A stretch of 64,000 nt of DNA from Saprospiraceae bacterium (GTDB lineage: Bacteria; Bacteroidota; Bacteroidia; Chitinophagales; Saprospiraceae): assembly GCA_013214355.1 (NCBI GenBank), contig JABSSL010000097.1, forward strand, positions 1 to 64,000, read 5' to 3'. The notes under the pieces were generated by a model. It was not told the origin of the DNA and searched no databases. It saw only the letters and a program-made list of their open reading frames with translations. How positions within the stretch are numbered: position 1 is the first letter of the stretch; every line of letters begins with the position of its first letter. Positions 17,601 to 27,537 of the stretch are shown piece by piece. A program made the position numbers and the translations under genes.

Positions 17601-20600
17601 GATTTTTTTTGGTTTTGAGCATGTTGTTGGCTTGTGGTGGTCCTAGCTCAAAAGCAGTAGAAGAATTGTTTGAATTAAGGGATAATCAGGCTATTGGTAT
17701 TGAGTTCAGCAATGACCTGACTTATTCGAACGATTTCAATGTCTATAAATACCGCAATTTCTACAATGGCGGCGGCGTAGCCATCGGCGATATCAATAAC
17801 GACGGCCTATCCGACGTTTTTATGACGGCTAATCAAGGTGCTAACCGGCTTTTTCTCAATAAAGGAGACTGGCAGTTCGAAGATATCACCGAAACTGCTG
17901 GAGTAGGCGGAGAACGCGCCTGGTCTACCGGCGTAACGATGGCAGATGTCAATGCCGATGGACTCTTGAATATCTACGTTTGTAACTCGGGCGATGTAGC
18001 GGGTGATAATAAGGAAAACGAGCTCTACATCAACCAAGGCAATCTTAAATTCAAAGAGCAGGCGGCTGATTACAACCTTAACGACAAAGGTTTCTCCACT
18101 CACGCTAGCTTTTTTGATTACGATAAAGATGGTGACCTTGATGTCTATATCCTCAACAACTCTTTCCAGGCAATCGGGAGCTTCAATTTGCGTAAAAATG
18201 AACGGCCCGTGCGAGATGAATTGGGAGGGGATAAACTCATGCAAAACCAAGGAGGAAGCTTCGTAGATGTGAGTGAAGAAGCTGGTATTTATGGTAGTGT
18301 GATTGGCTTTGGTCTGGGCGTAACCATCGGGGATGTCAACAACGATGGCTGGGAGGATATCTTTGTTTCCAATGACTTCTTTGAACGTGATTACCTCTAC
18401 ATCAATCAGCAAAATGGAAGCTTTCAGGAAGACCTGGTCAACCAGATGCAATCCATCAGTGGCGCCTCAATGGGTGCAGATATGGCTGACATCAACAATG
18501 ATGGTCACCAGGATATCTTCGTAACCGAAATGCTACCCTCAGAGTACCAGCGCCTCAAAACGGTCACCACCTTCGAGGATTGGGACAAATATCAGTACAA
18601 TGTAAACAATGGCTATCACCACCAGTTTACGCGCAATGTTTTGCACCTCAATAGAGGGGACAATGCGTTCAGCGAGGTAAGTCGCTTAGCCGGTGTCGAG
18701 GCCTCTGATTGGAGCTGGGGAGCTTTATTCTTTGATATGGACAATGATGGATATAAAGATCTTTTCATTGCGAATGGTATTTACAAGGATCTTACCGACC
18801 AGGATTACTTACAGTACATTGCTAATGAATCGGTGATCCAGTCTATTGTATCTGAACAAGGCGTCGATTACAAAGAACTTATCGATATCATCCCTTCCAA
18901 TAAAGTAGCTAACCACGCCTACAAAAATGGTGGTGATCTAAGCTTTCAAGCCTATCAGGAAAGTGGATTATTGACTCCTAGCTTTTCCAATGGCTCGGCT
19001 TATGGAGACTTGGACAATGATGGCGATCTGGACTTGGTTGTCAACAATGTCAACATGCCTAGTTTTGTCTACGAAAATCGGCAAGCCAGCGGTAATTATG
19101 TCAAGGTAAAACTGGTTGGCGAAGGCGGTAACACCTACGCTATTGGTAGCCGGATTAAAGTAAGCACTGATCAGGACACCTGGAATCTAGAGAACCAGCC
19201 AGCGCGAGGATTTCAATCCAGCATGGATCCCGTTATGGTTATTGGGGTTGGGGAGGCAGAGCAGGTGGATATTGAAGTGACCTGGCCGGACGGAAAAATA
19301 TCCCGGATGTCCAATGTGTCAACCAACCAGACCCTCACCATAGAAGCAGCTTCTGCGGAATCTTCCACGGAATCGACGGCTAAACAGCAGTCCTCTCCCT
19401 TCCAGCAGGTCCTTCCCGGATTGGCTTACCAACACCAAGAAAACAAATACATTGACTTCAACCGAGAACGTTTGGTATACCATGGACATAGCAACGAAGG
19501 ACCACATGCGGCGGCTGGAGATGTAAATGGGGATGGCTTTATAGATTGGGTCATTCCAGGTCCAAAGGGAATGCCTTGCATGCTTTACCTAGGCTCGGAA
19601 AATGGCACCTCTGCTGGTGAGGAAATAAGCACCATCTCCCCCGATGCCGAACACGTGGCCGCGCATCTATTTGATGCGGACCAAGATGGGGACTTAGACC
19701 TTTACATAGCCAGTGGCGGCGTAGAGATCACAGAATACTCCGGTCTTTTGCAAGATCAACTCTATTTCAATGATGGCCAAGGCAATTTTGACGATCCAAA
19801 ACAACTGTTCCCTGATGAGCAAAAATTTAGTACCCTAGCCGTACATTCTGGAGATATCGACCAAGATGGCGACCTGGATTTATTTGTAGGAGAGAGAATC
19901 AAGATTGGTCAGTATGGAGCAAAGTGCTCCGGCTACATCCTAGAGAATGACGGAAAAGGAGACTTCCAAGATGTTACAGCAAAGTACTTCCCGGGGCTAA
20001 AGGATATCGGCATGGTTACCGACGCCCAATGGCGTGACTTGAACGGTGATGAACGACTAGACCTAATCGTAGTAGGCGAGTTTATGGAAGTACATATTCT
20101 GATAAATGAGGGAGAAAAGTTGTCGCGGATCGACTTGGACTTCCCCAACGCCGGTTGGTGGAACGACTTGCACCTAGATGATGTAGATGGGGACGGAGAT
20201 TTGGATATTCTCCTGGGAAACCTGGGTACAAACAGCCGTTTTGAAGCCAGTGCTGAACATCCTTTACGATTATATGTTAGCGACTATGATGGGAATGGAT
20301 TTCCTGAAAGTGTACTTACTTTCAACGCCGACAACGGCAAAGATTATCCCTATGCCCTTAGACACAACCTAACAACCCAGCTCCGATATCTAAAGAAAAA
20401 ATATCCTGATTTCCAATCTTTCAAGGATGCAGATATCACCCAGATTTTTGACGAAAACCAACTGAAGCAAGCCGTAGTGCTTGAGGCAGATCAGCTGCAT
20501 TCCATCCTCATTAAGAACCAAGGGGGAAATAAATTTGAAATGCAACTCCTCCCCAAAGCCGTTCAATTTAGTCCGGTTTATGCCATCGCTTCGGTAGATG

Positions 20601-20851
20601 TGGATAATGACCAGGACCTAGACTTACTATTGGGTGGTAACTTGTATAAAGTGCAGCCTGAGGTGGGTATGTATGACGCCTCTTATGGTCATTGCTTGAT
20701 CAATGATGGGAAGGGAGGTTTTACGGACCAATCCGTAGAACTAGGATTTTCCGTAAAGGGCCAGATTCGGGATATAAAAATTATTGAGGAAACGATCTAC
20801 ATCTTCCGTAACAATGATGAGGTTGTGACTTATCAGACCAATTATGAATAG
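17585..20851 (+). CDS. ASPIC/UnbV-VCBS repeat lipoprotein, paralogue 2
   Basis: A 1,088-aa lipoprotein with lipobox L-L-A-C-G (Cys17). It has the same layout as its neighbours: the opening YKYRNFYNGGGVAIGDINND, repeated DxNxDG and DxDxDGDxD calcium loops, FVSNDFFERDYLYIN, an ASPIC/UnbV block (YAIGSRIKV, VMVIGVGEAEQVDIEVTWPDG), and a second VCBS half. It is a likely extracellular calcium-stabilised propeller protein. The start codon lies within the previous gene (16-base overlap) and its end overlaps the next start by eight bases, indicating translational coupling. Similarity with paralogues 1 and 3 is spread along the whole length, which suggests old tandem duplication. Confidence 0.9.
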   Translation: MEKRIGFFLVLSMLLACGGPSSKAVEELFELRDNQAIGIEFSNDLTYSNDFNVYKYRNFYNGGGVAIGDINNDGLSDVFMTANQGANRLFLNKGDWQFEDITETAGVGGERAWSTGVTMADVNADGLLNIYVCNSGDVAGDNKENELYINQGNLKFKEQAADYNLNDKGFSTHASFFDYDKDGDLDVYILNNSFQAIGSFNLRKNERPVRDELGGDKLMQNQGGSFVDVSEEAGIYGSVIGFGLGVTIGDVNNDGWEDIFVSNDFFERDYLYINQQNGSFQEDLVNQMQSISGASMGADMADINNDGHQDIFVTEMLPSEYQRLKTVTTFEDWDKYQYNVNNGYHHQFTRNVLHLNRGDNAFSEVSRLAGVEASDWSWGALFFDMDNDGYKDLFIANGIYKDLTDQDYLQYIANESVIQSIVSEQGVDYKELIDIIPSNKVANHAYKNGGDLSFQAYQESGLLTPSFSNGSAYGDLDNDGDLDLVVNNVNMPSFVYENRQASGNYVKVKLVGEGGNTYAIGSRIKVSTDQDTWNLENQPARGFQSSMDPVMVIGVGEAEQVDIEVTWPDGKISRMSNVSTNQTLTIEAASAESSTESTAKQQSSPFQQVLPGLAYQHQENKYIDFNRERLVYHGHSNEGPHAAAGDVNGDGFIDWVIPGPKGMPCMLYLGSENGTSAGEEISTISPDAEHVAAHLFDADQDGDLDLYIASGGVEITEYSGLLQDQLYFNDGQGNFDDPKQLFPDEQKFSTLAVHSGDIDQDGDLDLFVGERIKIGQYGAKCSGYILENDGKGDFQDVTAKYFPGLKDIGMVTDAQWRDLNGDERLDLIVVGEFMEVHILINEGEKLSRIDLDFPNAGWWNDLHLDDVDGDGDLDILLGNLGTNSRFEASAEHPLRLYVSDYDGNGFPESVLTFNADNGKDYPYALRHNLTTQLRYLKKKYPDFQSFKDADITQIFDENQLKQAVVLEADQLHSILIKNQGGNKFEMQLLPKAVQFSPVYAIASVDVDNDQDLDLLLGGNLYKVQPEVGMYDASYGHCLINDGKGGFTDQSVELGFSVKGQIRDIKIIEETIYIFRNNDEVVTYQTNYE

Positions 20852-23800
20852 AGAAGTGATCAGACCAATTACAGTTATCATAGTCCTCCTTATTGCGTTT
20901 GCTTGTCAACAACAAGAGCAGCCTGTATCCAATTCCACTATGCTTACGTTGACAGCTGCAGAAACGGGGATTGATTTTTCCAATACATTGTCGGAATCCT
21001 CTCAAATCAATATCATAGAATATCTCTACTACTACAATGGTGGAGGCGTAGCAATCGGGGATATTAACAATGACGGATTAGAGGACATCTATTTCACCGC
21101 CAATCAGGGGCCGGATAAACTCTACCTGAATAAAGGTAATCTAAGCTTTGAGGACTATAGTGCACAAGCAAAAATCTTACAAGAAGACACTTGGTCGTCC
21201 GGAGTAGCCATGGCAGACCTAAACAATGATGGCTATCTAGATATCCACGTGTGCAAGGTAGGTGTAGGCGTCTTACCAGAAGCGCACAACCTGGTTTATA
21301 TCAATCAGCAAGATGGTACTTTCAAAGAAATGTCAGCTCAATTAGGACTGGATTTCCAGGGTTTCTCTACCCAGGCTAGCTTTTTGGATTACGATAGAGA
21401 TGGAGACCTAGACATTTACTTGCTCAATCATAATATCCACTCGGTTCGGAGCTATGGGACTGCCGCTAAGCGGGAAGCCCAAGATTCATTGGCAGGGGAT
21501 CGCTTTTTTGAGAATCGACTCAATGAAGAAGAAAAAAGTTTTGTAGAAGTCACCCAGGATGTTGGTATTTATAGCAGTCCACTTGGATACGGATTAGCCG
21601 TCTCCTGTGCAGATCTTAATGGCGACGGTTGGACGGACATTTATGTGGGGAATGACTTCCACGAGAACGACTATATCTATTTCAACAAGGGGGATAAAAC
21701 CTTTATGGAAGCTGTAGCAGATTGGACAGACCATACGACACAGTTTAGTATGGGAGTAGACATTGCAGATCTCAACAATGATCTTTTCCCTGATGTCTAC
21801 TCTACGGATATGCTTCCTTTCGCCGAAGAGATCTACCTCAAATCTGGCGGCGAGGATACCGATCAAATTAAGCGCATCAAAGTAGATCTAGGCTTCGAAG
21901 ATCAATTCGCTCGGAATCACCTACAAATCAATAGTGGCCAAGGATCCTTTACCGATGTGGCACTCAAAACGCGAACCTTTGCTACGGATTGGAGTTGGGC
22001 TGTACTCTTACAGGATTTCGACAATAACGGATGGAAAGATATTTTTGTAAGCAATGGTATTGTAAAGCGCCCCAACGATCTAGACTACATCAATTACCTC
22101 AATAGTGAAGCCATCTCCCAACTGAAGGAAGATGACCCGGATCGCACCCGAAAACTCATTGAGAAACTCCCCTCCCAGAAGCTCAACAACATACTGTTCT
22201 TACAACAGGATAAGCTCGAATTCTCTGACGTCACCAAGTCTCAGGTTGGGCAGCCCTCTTTCTCTAACGGTGCTGCTTTCAGTGACTTGGATGGAGATGG
22301 TTTACTGGAAATAGTGCTTAACAATATCAATGAACCGGCTAGTATTCTAAGATTTAAGCCCGAAGCTGCCAGCGGTAACTACTTGAATTTGACTTTGGTG
22401 GATCCCTCCGGTAAGACCACACTTGGCACCAAAGTTTATGTATATGCAGCAGAGACGCCTCTATACCAAGAGTTTCAAGCTGTAAAAGGCTATCAATCCT
22501 CTTCTTCACAGCGTTTGCATTTTGGTCTAGGGCAACGAGAAAAAATTGATTCTCTAGTGGTTGTCTGGCCAGATTTAAGCAAGCAAGTTATTACCTCAAT
22601 AGAAATTAATGCCCAGCAGGAAATTACCAAACCGGAGACGGCACCAATAGCTGTACTTAACCCTGTTAGCATTACCAATAGAAACTTCAATCTTCTGCCC
22701 ATTGAGCACATCGAAAACAAGTTCAACGATGACGAAAATGAGAAACTAATTCCCGAAAAACTCTCCAGAGAAGGTCCGGCAGTACTGTATGAAGACTTAG
22801 ATGATGATGGGATCAAGGACTTACTCATTGGCGGGGCACATGGGCAAGCCACAAGGCTGCTTAAAGGCAAAGCCGATGGGTCTTTTGAAAATCTTACGAT
22901 CAATGAATTTAAGCGAGATGCTCGTTATGAAGATGTTAGTGTAGCTACTATTGACTTCGACGGGGATGGGGATAAAGACCTTTACATTGCCAGTGGCGGA
23001 AGTATCGCAAGAGAACTGGACAAGGTCCTGGAAGATCGAATCTACTTGAATAATGGAGGAATGGAATTTCGTCGTATCCCCTTATCCTTGCCACACACCA
23101 ATGCTAGTGTTGTAAAAGTAGCCGATTTTGACCAGGACGGCTTTGAAGATATTTTCGTGGGGGCTCGATCCATACCGGGTTCTTATGGGCTATCGCCTTA
23201 CGGTTTCTTACTGACTAACAAGCAAGGAATGGGTGTGGATATAGCCTACCAACATCGCTTCGGTATGGTTACAGATGCTGAGTGGATCGATTATGATGGA
23301 GACAAAGACTTAGATCTGATCATTTGTGGGGACTGGATGCCGGTGACGATTCTTCGAAATGACGGCGACGGAAAATTGAATTTCTTGCCAGAAGAAGAAA
23401 ACTTTCCCAATCTAACTGGCTTTTGGAACACGCTAGCTTTTGCGGATCTAAACCAAGATGGCCAAATGGATATCTTGGCAGGTAATATGGGCACAAACGC
23501 CTTATTCAAGGTGGATTCCGATCATCCCGTGAAGCTTTATCTGGGTGATTTCGATGAAAATGGTGCCGTAGATCCTCTCATCTTCTATTACTACATAGAT
23601 CGCTATGTCCCGCTGGGATCGAAGGATAAAATCCTTTCTCAACTACCTGGACTGAAGCGACAGTTTGTGTCCTATCAAGATTTCTCTGAAGTAAGTTCCT
23701 TCGAAGAGCTACTGCCAAATGGTAAAGATCGCCTGGTAGAAACTAAAGAGGTGAATGAATTGCGCTCTATGCTTTTCCTTTCAGGAGCTGAAAACTACAA

Positions 23801-24104
23801 GGCCATACCTTTACCGGATCGGCTACAAACCGTAGACATCAAGGACCTCTATCTGGATCAGGAGCAAAACAGCATCTACTATGCTGGAAGCAATCAAGAG
23901 CTAGCGGCCGTCCAAGCGAATGCGATGACTGCTCGAGCGGGGATGGTAGCCGAATTTGATAACCGTACCGAAACCTTTAAGCGGGACCAGTGGCTGGACT
24001 TTCCAGCAGGAATCAATGCTCGTGTAATTCTTCGACTAGAAACCGGTCAAGGTCTAATTATTACCAACAATGATTATCCATACCTAGTCGACTGGCTAGA
24101 ATAG
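20844..24104 (+). CDS. ASPIC/UnbV-VCBS repeat lipoprotein, paralogue 3
   Basis: A 1,086-aa lipoprotein with lipobox I-A-F-A-C (Cys21). The N-terminal half contains FG-GAP/VCBS repeats with DINNDGLED, DLNNDGYLD and DYDRDGDLD loops. The ASPIC/UnbV region is TLGTKVYVY followed by HFGLGQREKIDSLVVVWPD. The second half has further DxDGDxDLY and DQDGFED loops. It is more divergent than paralogues 1 and 2 (for example YLYYYNGGGVAIGDIN replaces YRNFYNGGGV). It ends the overlapping lipoprotein run; the haloperoxidase-like gene follows after 103 bases with its own candidate promoter. Confidence 0.9.
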   Translation: MNREVIRPITVIIVLLIAFACQQQEQPVSNSTMLTLTAAETGIDFSNTLSESSQINIIEYLYYYNGGGVAIGDINNDGLEDIYFTANQGPDKLYLNKGNLSFEDYSAQAKILQEDTWSSGVAMADLNNDGYLDIHVCKVGVGVLPEAHNLVYINQQDGTFKEMSAQLGLDFQGFSTQASFLDYDRDGDLDIYLLNHNIHSVRSYGTAAKREAQDSLAGDRFFENRLNEEEKSFVEVTQDVGIYSSPLGYGLAVSCADLNGDGWTDIYVGNDFHENDYIYFNKGDKTFMEAVADWTDHTTQFSMGVDIADLNNDLFPDVYSTDMLPFAEEIYLKSGGEDTDQIKRIKVDLGFEDQFARNHLQINSGQGSFTDVALKTRTFATDWSWAVLLQDFDNNGWKDIFVSNGIVKRPNDLDYINYLNSEAISQLKEDDPDRTRKLIEKLPSQKLNNILFLQQDKLEFSDVTKSQVGQPSFSNGAAFSDLDGDGLLEIVLNNINEPASILRFKPEAASGNYLNLTLVDPSGKTTLGTKVYVYAAETPLYQEFQAVKGYQSSSSQRLHFGLGQREKIDSLVVVWPDLSKQVITSIEINAQQEITKPETAPIAVLNPVSITNRNFNLLPIEHIENKFNDDENEKLIPEKLSREGPAVLYEDLDDDGIKDLLIGGAHGQATRLLKGKADGSFENLTINEFKRDARYEDVSVATIDFDGDGDKDLYIASGGSIARELDKVLEDRIYLNNGGMEFRRIPLSLPHTNASVVKVADFDQDGFEDIFVGARSIPGSYGLSPYGFLLTNKQGMGVDIAYQHRFGMVTDAEWIDYDGDKDLDLIICGDWMPVTILRNDGDGKLNFLPEEENFPNLTGFWNTLAFADLNQDGQMDILAGNMGTNALFKVDSDHPVKLYLGDFDENGAVDPLIFYYYIDRYVPLGSKDKILSQLPGLKRQFVSYQDFSEVSSFEELLPNGKDRLVETKEVNELRSMLFLSGAENYKAIPLPDRLQTVDIKDLYLDQEQNSIYYAGSNQELAAVQANAMTARAGMVAEFDNRTETFKRDQWLDFPAGINARVILRLETGQGLIITNNDYPYLVDWLE

Positions 24105-24166
24105 AAGGGTGCCAACCTAGTTTAACTTCTATAGTTTCAGAGGATGGATTCGTGACAAAGTTCCCT

Positions 24167-24174
24167 TATTTTTG
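24167..24174 (+). promoter_or_regulatory. Candidate Bacteroidota -7 box upstream of the haloperoxidase gene
   Basis: TATTTTTG matches the TAnnTTTG -7 element of the Bacteroidota primary sigma factor, 33 bases before the ATG at 24208. No clear TTG -33 element is seen at the expected distance, so the assignment is moderate. Confidence 0.4.
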
Positions 24175-24207
24175 TAGCTGAAATAAGGAAAATAAAAACT
24201 GTTTGAA

Positions 24208-25542
24208 ATGCGAAGAATTGCATTGTGGTTAGCGTTCATTTCCGTACTAAGCCTAAGTTGCCAGAAAGAATATATTTCTCAAGCGGGAATACGTGACAAT
24301 CTTCAAGAAAGTGAACTGTTTGTGCGATCGGTAGAAAACTTGACCGATATTCAAGTACACGATATTTTTTCACCTCCAGTCGCTAGCCGGGTATATACTT
24401 ACCCTTGTATTGCTGCCTTTGAGGCACTTTGCCCCGCTTATCCAGATCAAGAGAGTTTCGCCAATCACTTGAGTGATCTTTCTCCCCTCAACATCGAAGT
24501 AGATACAGCTGCAGTCAGTGTAGAATTGGCGGCTATCTATGCCTTTAACCAAGTAGGCAAACAGCTCATATTCTCTGAAGAGAGAATGGAAGCCTGGCAG
24601 GAAGAAGTAGACTCGCTGGTAAACAGTTGGCAGGTAAATCCCAAGCTCGTCAAAGCCTCTAAGGAATACGCTACAGAAGTAGCACAACACATTCTGAGCT
24701 GGGCTCAGGGAGACAACTACGCCCAGACTCGCTCCATGCCAAAGTTTTCCGTTACCGATGACCCTTCTCGCTGGAAACCTACGCCTCCCGCATACATGGA
24801 AGCCATTGAGCCTTATTGGAATAAGATCCGAACTATGGTGATTGATTCCGCAGCTCAATTCACCCCTCCTCCTCCCCCTCCCTTTGATCTGGATGAGGGT
24901 TCCCCTTTCTTTTCTTTAGTAAAAGAAGTCTATGATGTAGGAAATCAGCTAGACGAAGAACAACGGCTCATCGCCAGTTTCTGGGATTGTAATCCTTTCG
25001 TAATGAATCAGACCGGCCACGTAATGTTTGCCACTAAAAAAATCACGCCCGGAGGACACTGGATCGGTATTGCTGGAGTGGCGTGTAGAAAAGCTAAAAC
25101 TGATTTCGCAGAAACTGTTAAAGTGCATTCGATGGTGAGTATTTCGCTTTTCGATGCCTTTATAAGTTGTTGGGATGAGAAATATAGAAGCTCCCTAATT
25201 CGTCCAGAGACCATCATCAATGAAACGCTCGACCCAGATTGGTTACCTACGCTACAAACACCACCTTTCCCAGAACATACTAGTGGTCACAGCGTGATTT
25301 CTACAGCTGCCGCAGTAATGCTAACGGAGCTATTCGGAGACGACTTCAGTTTTGTGGATGTGGTTGAAGTGGAATTTGGACTTCCTGAACGAAGCTTTAA
25401 TTCCTTCATAGAAGCTTCACAAGAAGCTGCTATCAGTCGTTTGTATGGGGGGATTCATTATCGCCCTGCTATTGAAGATGGAGTAACCCAGGGTAGACAG
25501 GTCGGTAATTTCATCGCCGCTCAATTAATCGGTAGCCGTTAG
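24208..25542 (+). CDS. Vanadium-dependent haloperoxidase-like PAP2-superfamily lipoprotein
   Basis: A 444-aa lipoprotein (Cys18, lipobox L-S-L-S-C). The vanadate/phosphate site of the PAP2-haloperoxidase superfamily is complete: K325 and R332 in K-Y-R-x5-R-P, then P-E-H-T-S-G-H-S (355-362, with His361), then R411 and His417 in R-L-Y-G-G-I-H-Y. These residues hold vanadate in haloperoxidases and phosphate in acid phosphatases, so either activity is possible; overall architecture is that of the bacterial vanadium haloperoxidase-like group. An unusual six-proline run is at 220-225. Its location next to SusCD and VCBS lipoproteins is a recurrent Bacteroidota arrangement and suggests action on the imported substrate or surface oxidative chemistry. 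Confidence 0.85.
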   Translation: MRRIALWLAFISVLSLSCQKEYISQAGIRDNLQESELFVRSVENLTDIQVHDIFSPPVASRVYTYPCIAAFEALCPAYPDQESFANHLSDLSPLNIEVDTAAVSVELAAIYAFNQVGKQLIFSEERMEAWQEEVDSLVNSWQVNPKLVKASKEYATEVAQHILSWAQGDNYAQTRSMPKFSVTDDPSRWKPTPPAYMEAIEPYWNKIRTMVIDSAAQFTPPPPPPFDLDEGSPFFSLVKEVYDVGNQLDEEQRLIASFWDCNPFVMNQTGHVMFATKKITPGGHWIGIAGVACRKAKTDFAETVKVHSMVSISLFDAFISCWDEKYRSSLIRPETIINETLDPDWLPTLQTPPFPEHTSGHSVISTAAAVMLTELFGDDFSFVDVVEVEFGLPERSFNSFIEASQEAAISRLYGGIHYRPAIEDGVTQGRQVGNFIAAQLIGSR

Positions 25543-26061
25543 GAGGGTTTAAGATCAGGTAAATAAGGCGCGGTCTTTTCGCTGCATTTCCTGTAGGATC
25601 CACTTATCTAACTAGTCTATCGGCTTGATTTCGCCAGGAGGAGTTTCTCAGATCAACCTTTTAAGCGCTTTGCTGTTACTTTTATGACTATTTTATATAC
25701 TAAATCCTCTCCATCAGCCTGATAGTTTCGAAAGAATAAACTTACAGTGAAACGCTCGAACCGACGCTTTTTGGTAATAGCAAGATTATGTCGGTTGACT
25801 GTCAAATCTAGTCAAAGCTATCGCACAATAAACCACCAATTGATCCGAATTTTTAGATTTGGAGGAACGAAATGGTCGCTAATTTCTTAGCAGAAGGCCA
25901 AATAAATTTGGCATTGGTAGATACAAAATGCTAAAATTAGTATTTTGATGAATCTCATAATACATTAGCTGTATATTACTTAAGTACCGTGACCATACTG
26001 ATGCCTTCTCTTCTCAGCAACGATTGATTCGCCCCATTACCAACTAAGACCTGTCCCGACT
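25543..26061. other. Intergenic region with a near-perfect palindrome
   Basis: About 520 bases with no supported gene. The only clear structure is a 24-bp palindrome at 25924-25947 (left half CAAAATGCTAAA, right half ATTAGTATTTTG; one G/T wobble and the central A/A pair are the exceptions). It is 115 bases upstream of the protease gene at 26062 and has almost no loop, so it looks like an operator rather than a terminator. Confidence 0.5.
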
Positions 26062-27291
26062 ATGAAGCGATTTTTTCTAAGCCTACTCTTACTAATCTTT
26101 CTGTCTGCACTTGGCTATGGACAGGTAAGAGATTTGCATATCAGCAAGGGACAGACGAAAGTGGATCTCCCTTTCGATTTCCACAACAACTTCATTATTG
26201 TAAAAGTTATCTTCAATAATTTTTTCCCGCTTAAATTTATCCTGGACACGGGTGCGGAGCATACCATACTAACCAAACGAGAGATCACCGATCTCTTGCG
26301 TGTCAACTATCAGCGAGAATTCAAGGTATTGGGGTCAGATATGCAGACGGAGCTGGTAGCATATCTTGCATCCGGCATTCGTTTCCAACTTGGGGACCTG
26401 AGCGCAAGAAATCGATCCATCCTAGTGCTACAGGAGGACTACTTTCGCTTTGATGAGTTTGCGGGGATTGATGTCCACGGCATTCTGGGTGCAGATTTTT
26501 TGCGGCGCTTTATTGTGAAAATAAATTATCGCAAACAGGTCGTAACGCTTTATTCTCCCCAACACTTCACCGCTCCCAAAAACAGATACGAGGAATTACC
26601 CATTGAGATTGTAAGGAATAAACCCTATATCTATACCAAGGCCAGTTTCGGCGCAGATACTTCTCTTAACCTTAAACTCTTGTACGATACTGGAGCTAGC
26701 TTAGCCGCCTTACTGTACACCGATACCAACCCTGGGATGCATCTACCGGAATCCGTTATTCGGTCTCCCATTGCTATTGGCCTCGGGGGCTTCTTGGAAG
26801 GTTACATTGGCAGGCTCCCTAGCATGCAGGTCGGCCCCTACAAACTCGCCAATATAGTCACCAACTATCAGGATCTCCCGCCTAACGTAGATTCCACTTA
26901 CACCAATGATCGAAACGGAATCATTGGCAACCTGATCATGCAACGCTTCATTGTCATTGTCGATTATTTTGCCAGTAAGATATACCTCGCCCCCACTCGA
27001 TCCTTTAAACGGAAGTTTGATTACGACCGCAGCGGCATCACGCTCGTAGCCACGGGTAAAAACCTTGGGCAGTACCGTGTCTTGAATATCATTGATGGCA
27101 GTCCCGCAGATGAAGCTGGTGTGGAGATTGGAGATCTAATTCGAAAAGTCAATGGGGTACCCACCTCTTTGCTGAGTTTAGGGAGTATTATCAATAAATT
27201 CCAGAAGAAGGAGGGCAAACGAACGCGGGTAGTCCTCAAACGGGGTGATGAAAAAATCAAAGTAGAATTCCGTTTGCGTAAATTAATTTAG
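26062..27291 (+). CDS. Exported retropepsin-like aspartyl protease with C-terminal PDZ domain
   Basis: A 409-aa protein with a signal peptide (residues 1-20, ending LGYG-Q). Two aspartyl-protease half-sites are present: ILDTGAE (Asp62) and LYDTGAS (Asp209), each with its later hydrophobic-Gly partner (HGILGADFL at 139-147 and NGIIGNLIM near 285). A PDZ domain follows at about 325-403 (IIDGSPADEAGVEIGDLIRKVNG, then VVLKRGDEKIKVEF). The PDZ probably recognises C-termini of substrates or partner proteins in the periplasm. It is distantly related to the protease at 2686-3675, which lacks the PDZ. It precedes the C39 exporter by 246 bases and is probably a separate transcript. Confidence 0.86.
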   Translation: MKRFFLSLLLLIFLSALGYGQVRDLHISKGQTKVDLPFDFHNNFIIVKVIFNNFFPLKFILDTGAEHTILTKREITDLLRVNYQREFKVLGSDMQTELVAYLASGIRFQLGDLSARNRSILVLQEDYFRFDEFAGIDVHGILGADFLRRFIVKINYRKQVVTLYSPQHFTAPKNRYEELPIEIVRNKPYIYTKASFGADTSLNLKLLYDTGASLAALLYTDTNPGMHLPESVIRSPIAIGLGGFLEGYIGRLPSMQVGPYKLANIVTNYQDLPPNVDSTYTNDRNGIIGNLIMQRFIVIVDYFASKIYLAPTRSFKRKFDYDRSGITLVATGKNLGQYRVLNIIDGSPADEAGVEIGDLIRKVNGVPTSLLSLGSIINKFQKKEGKRTRVVLKRGDEKIKVEFRLRKLI

Positions 27292-27537
27292 CCCGGCCCT
27301 GCCCAACTCACTGTCTTCATACTCACCGCATTCTAGTTTTTGTAACTGTTATGTTTAAAAATCGTATACTTGTGCGATAGAAAGAGAAAACGCTCCCAGC
27401 GGTCTACTCAAATTTTCGCTTTCATCCTACAGCTTTCAAAAACTATGATCCTACTCTTGCTCCGTCAAGAGGCTTATCTCAATCCATTTTGTTTACAAGC
27501 AAACTATTATTAATTTTTCCGGGCAAATGTAAACCCA

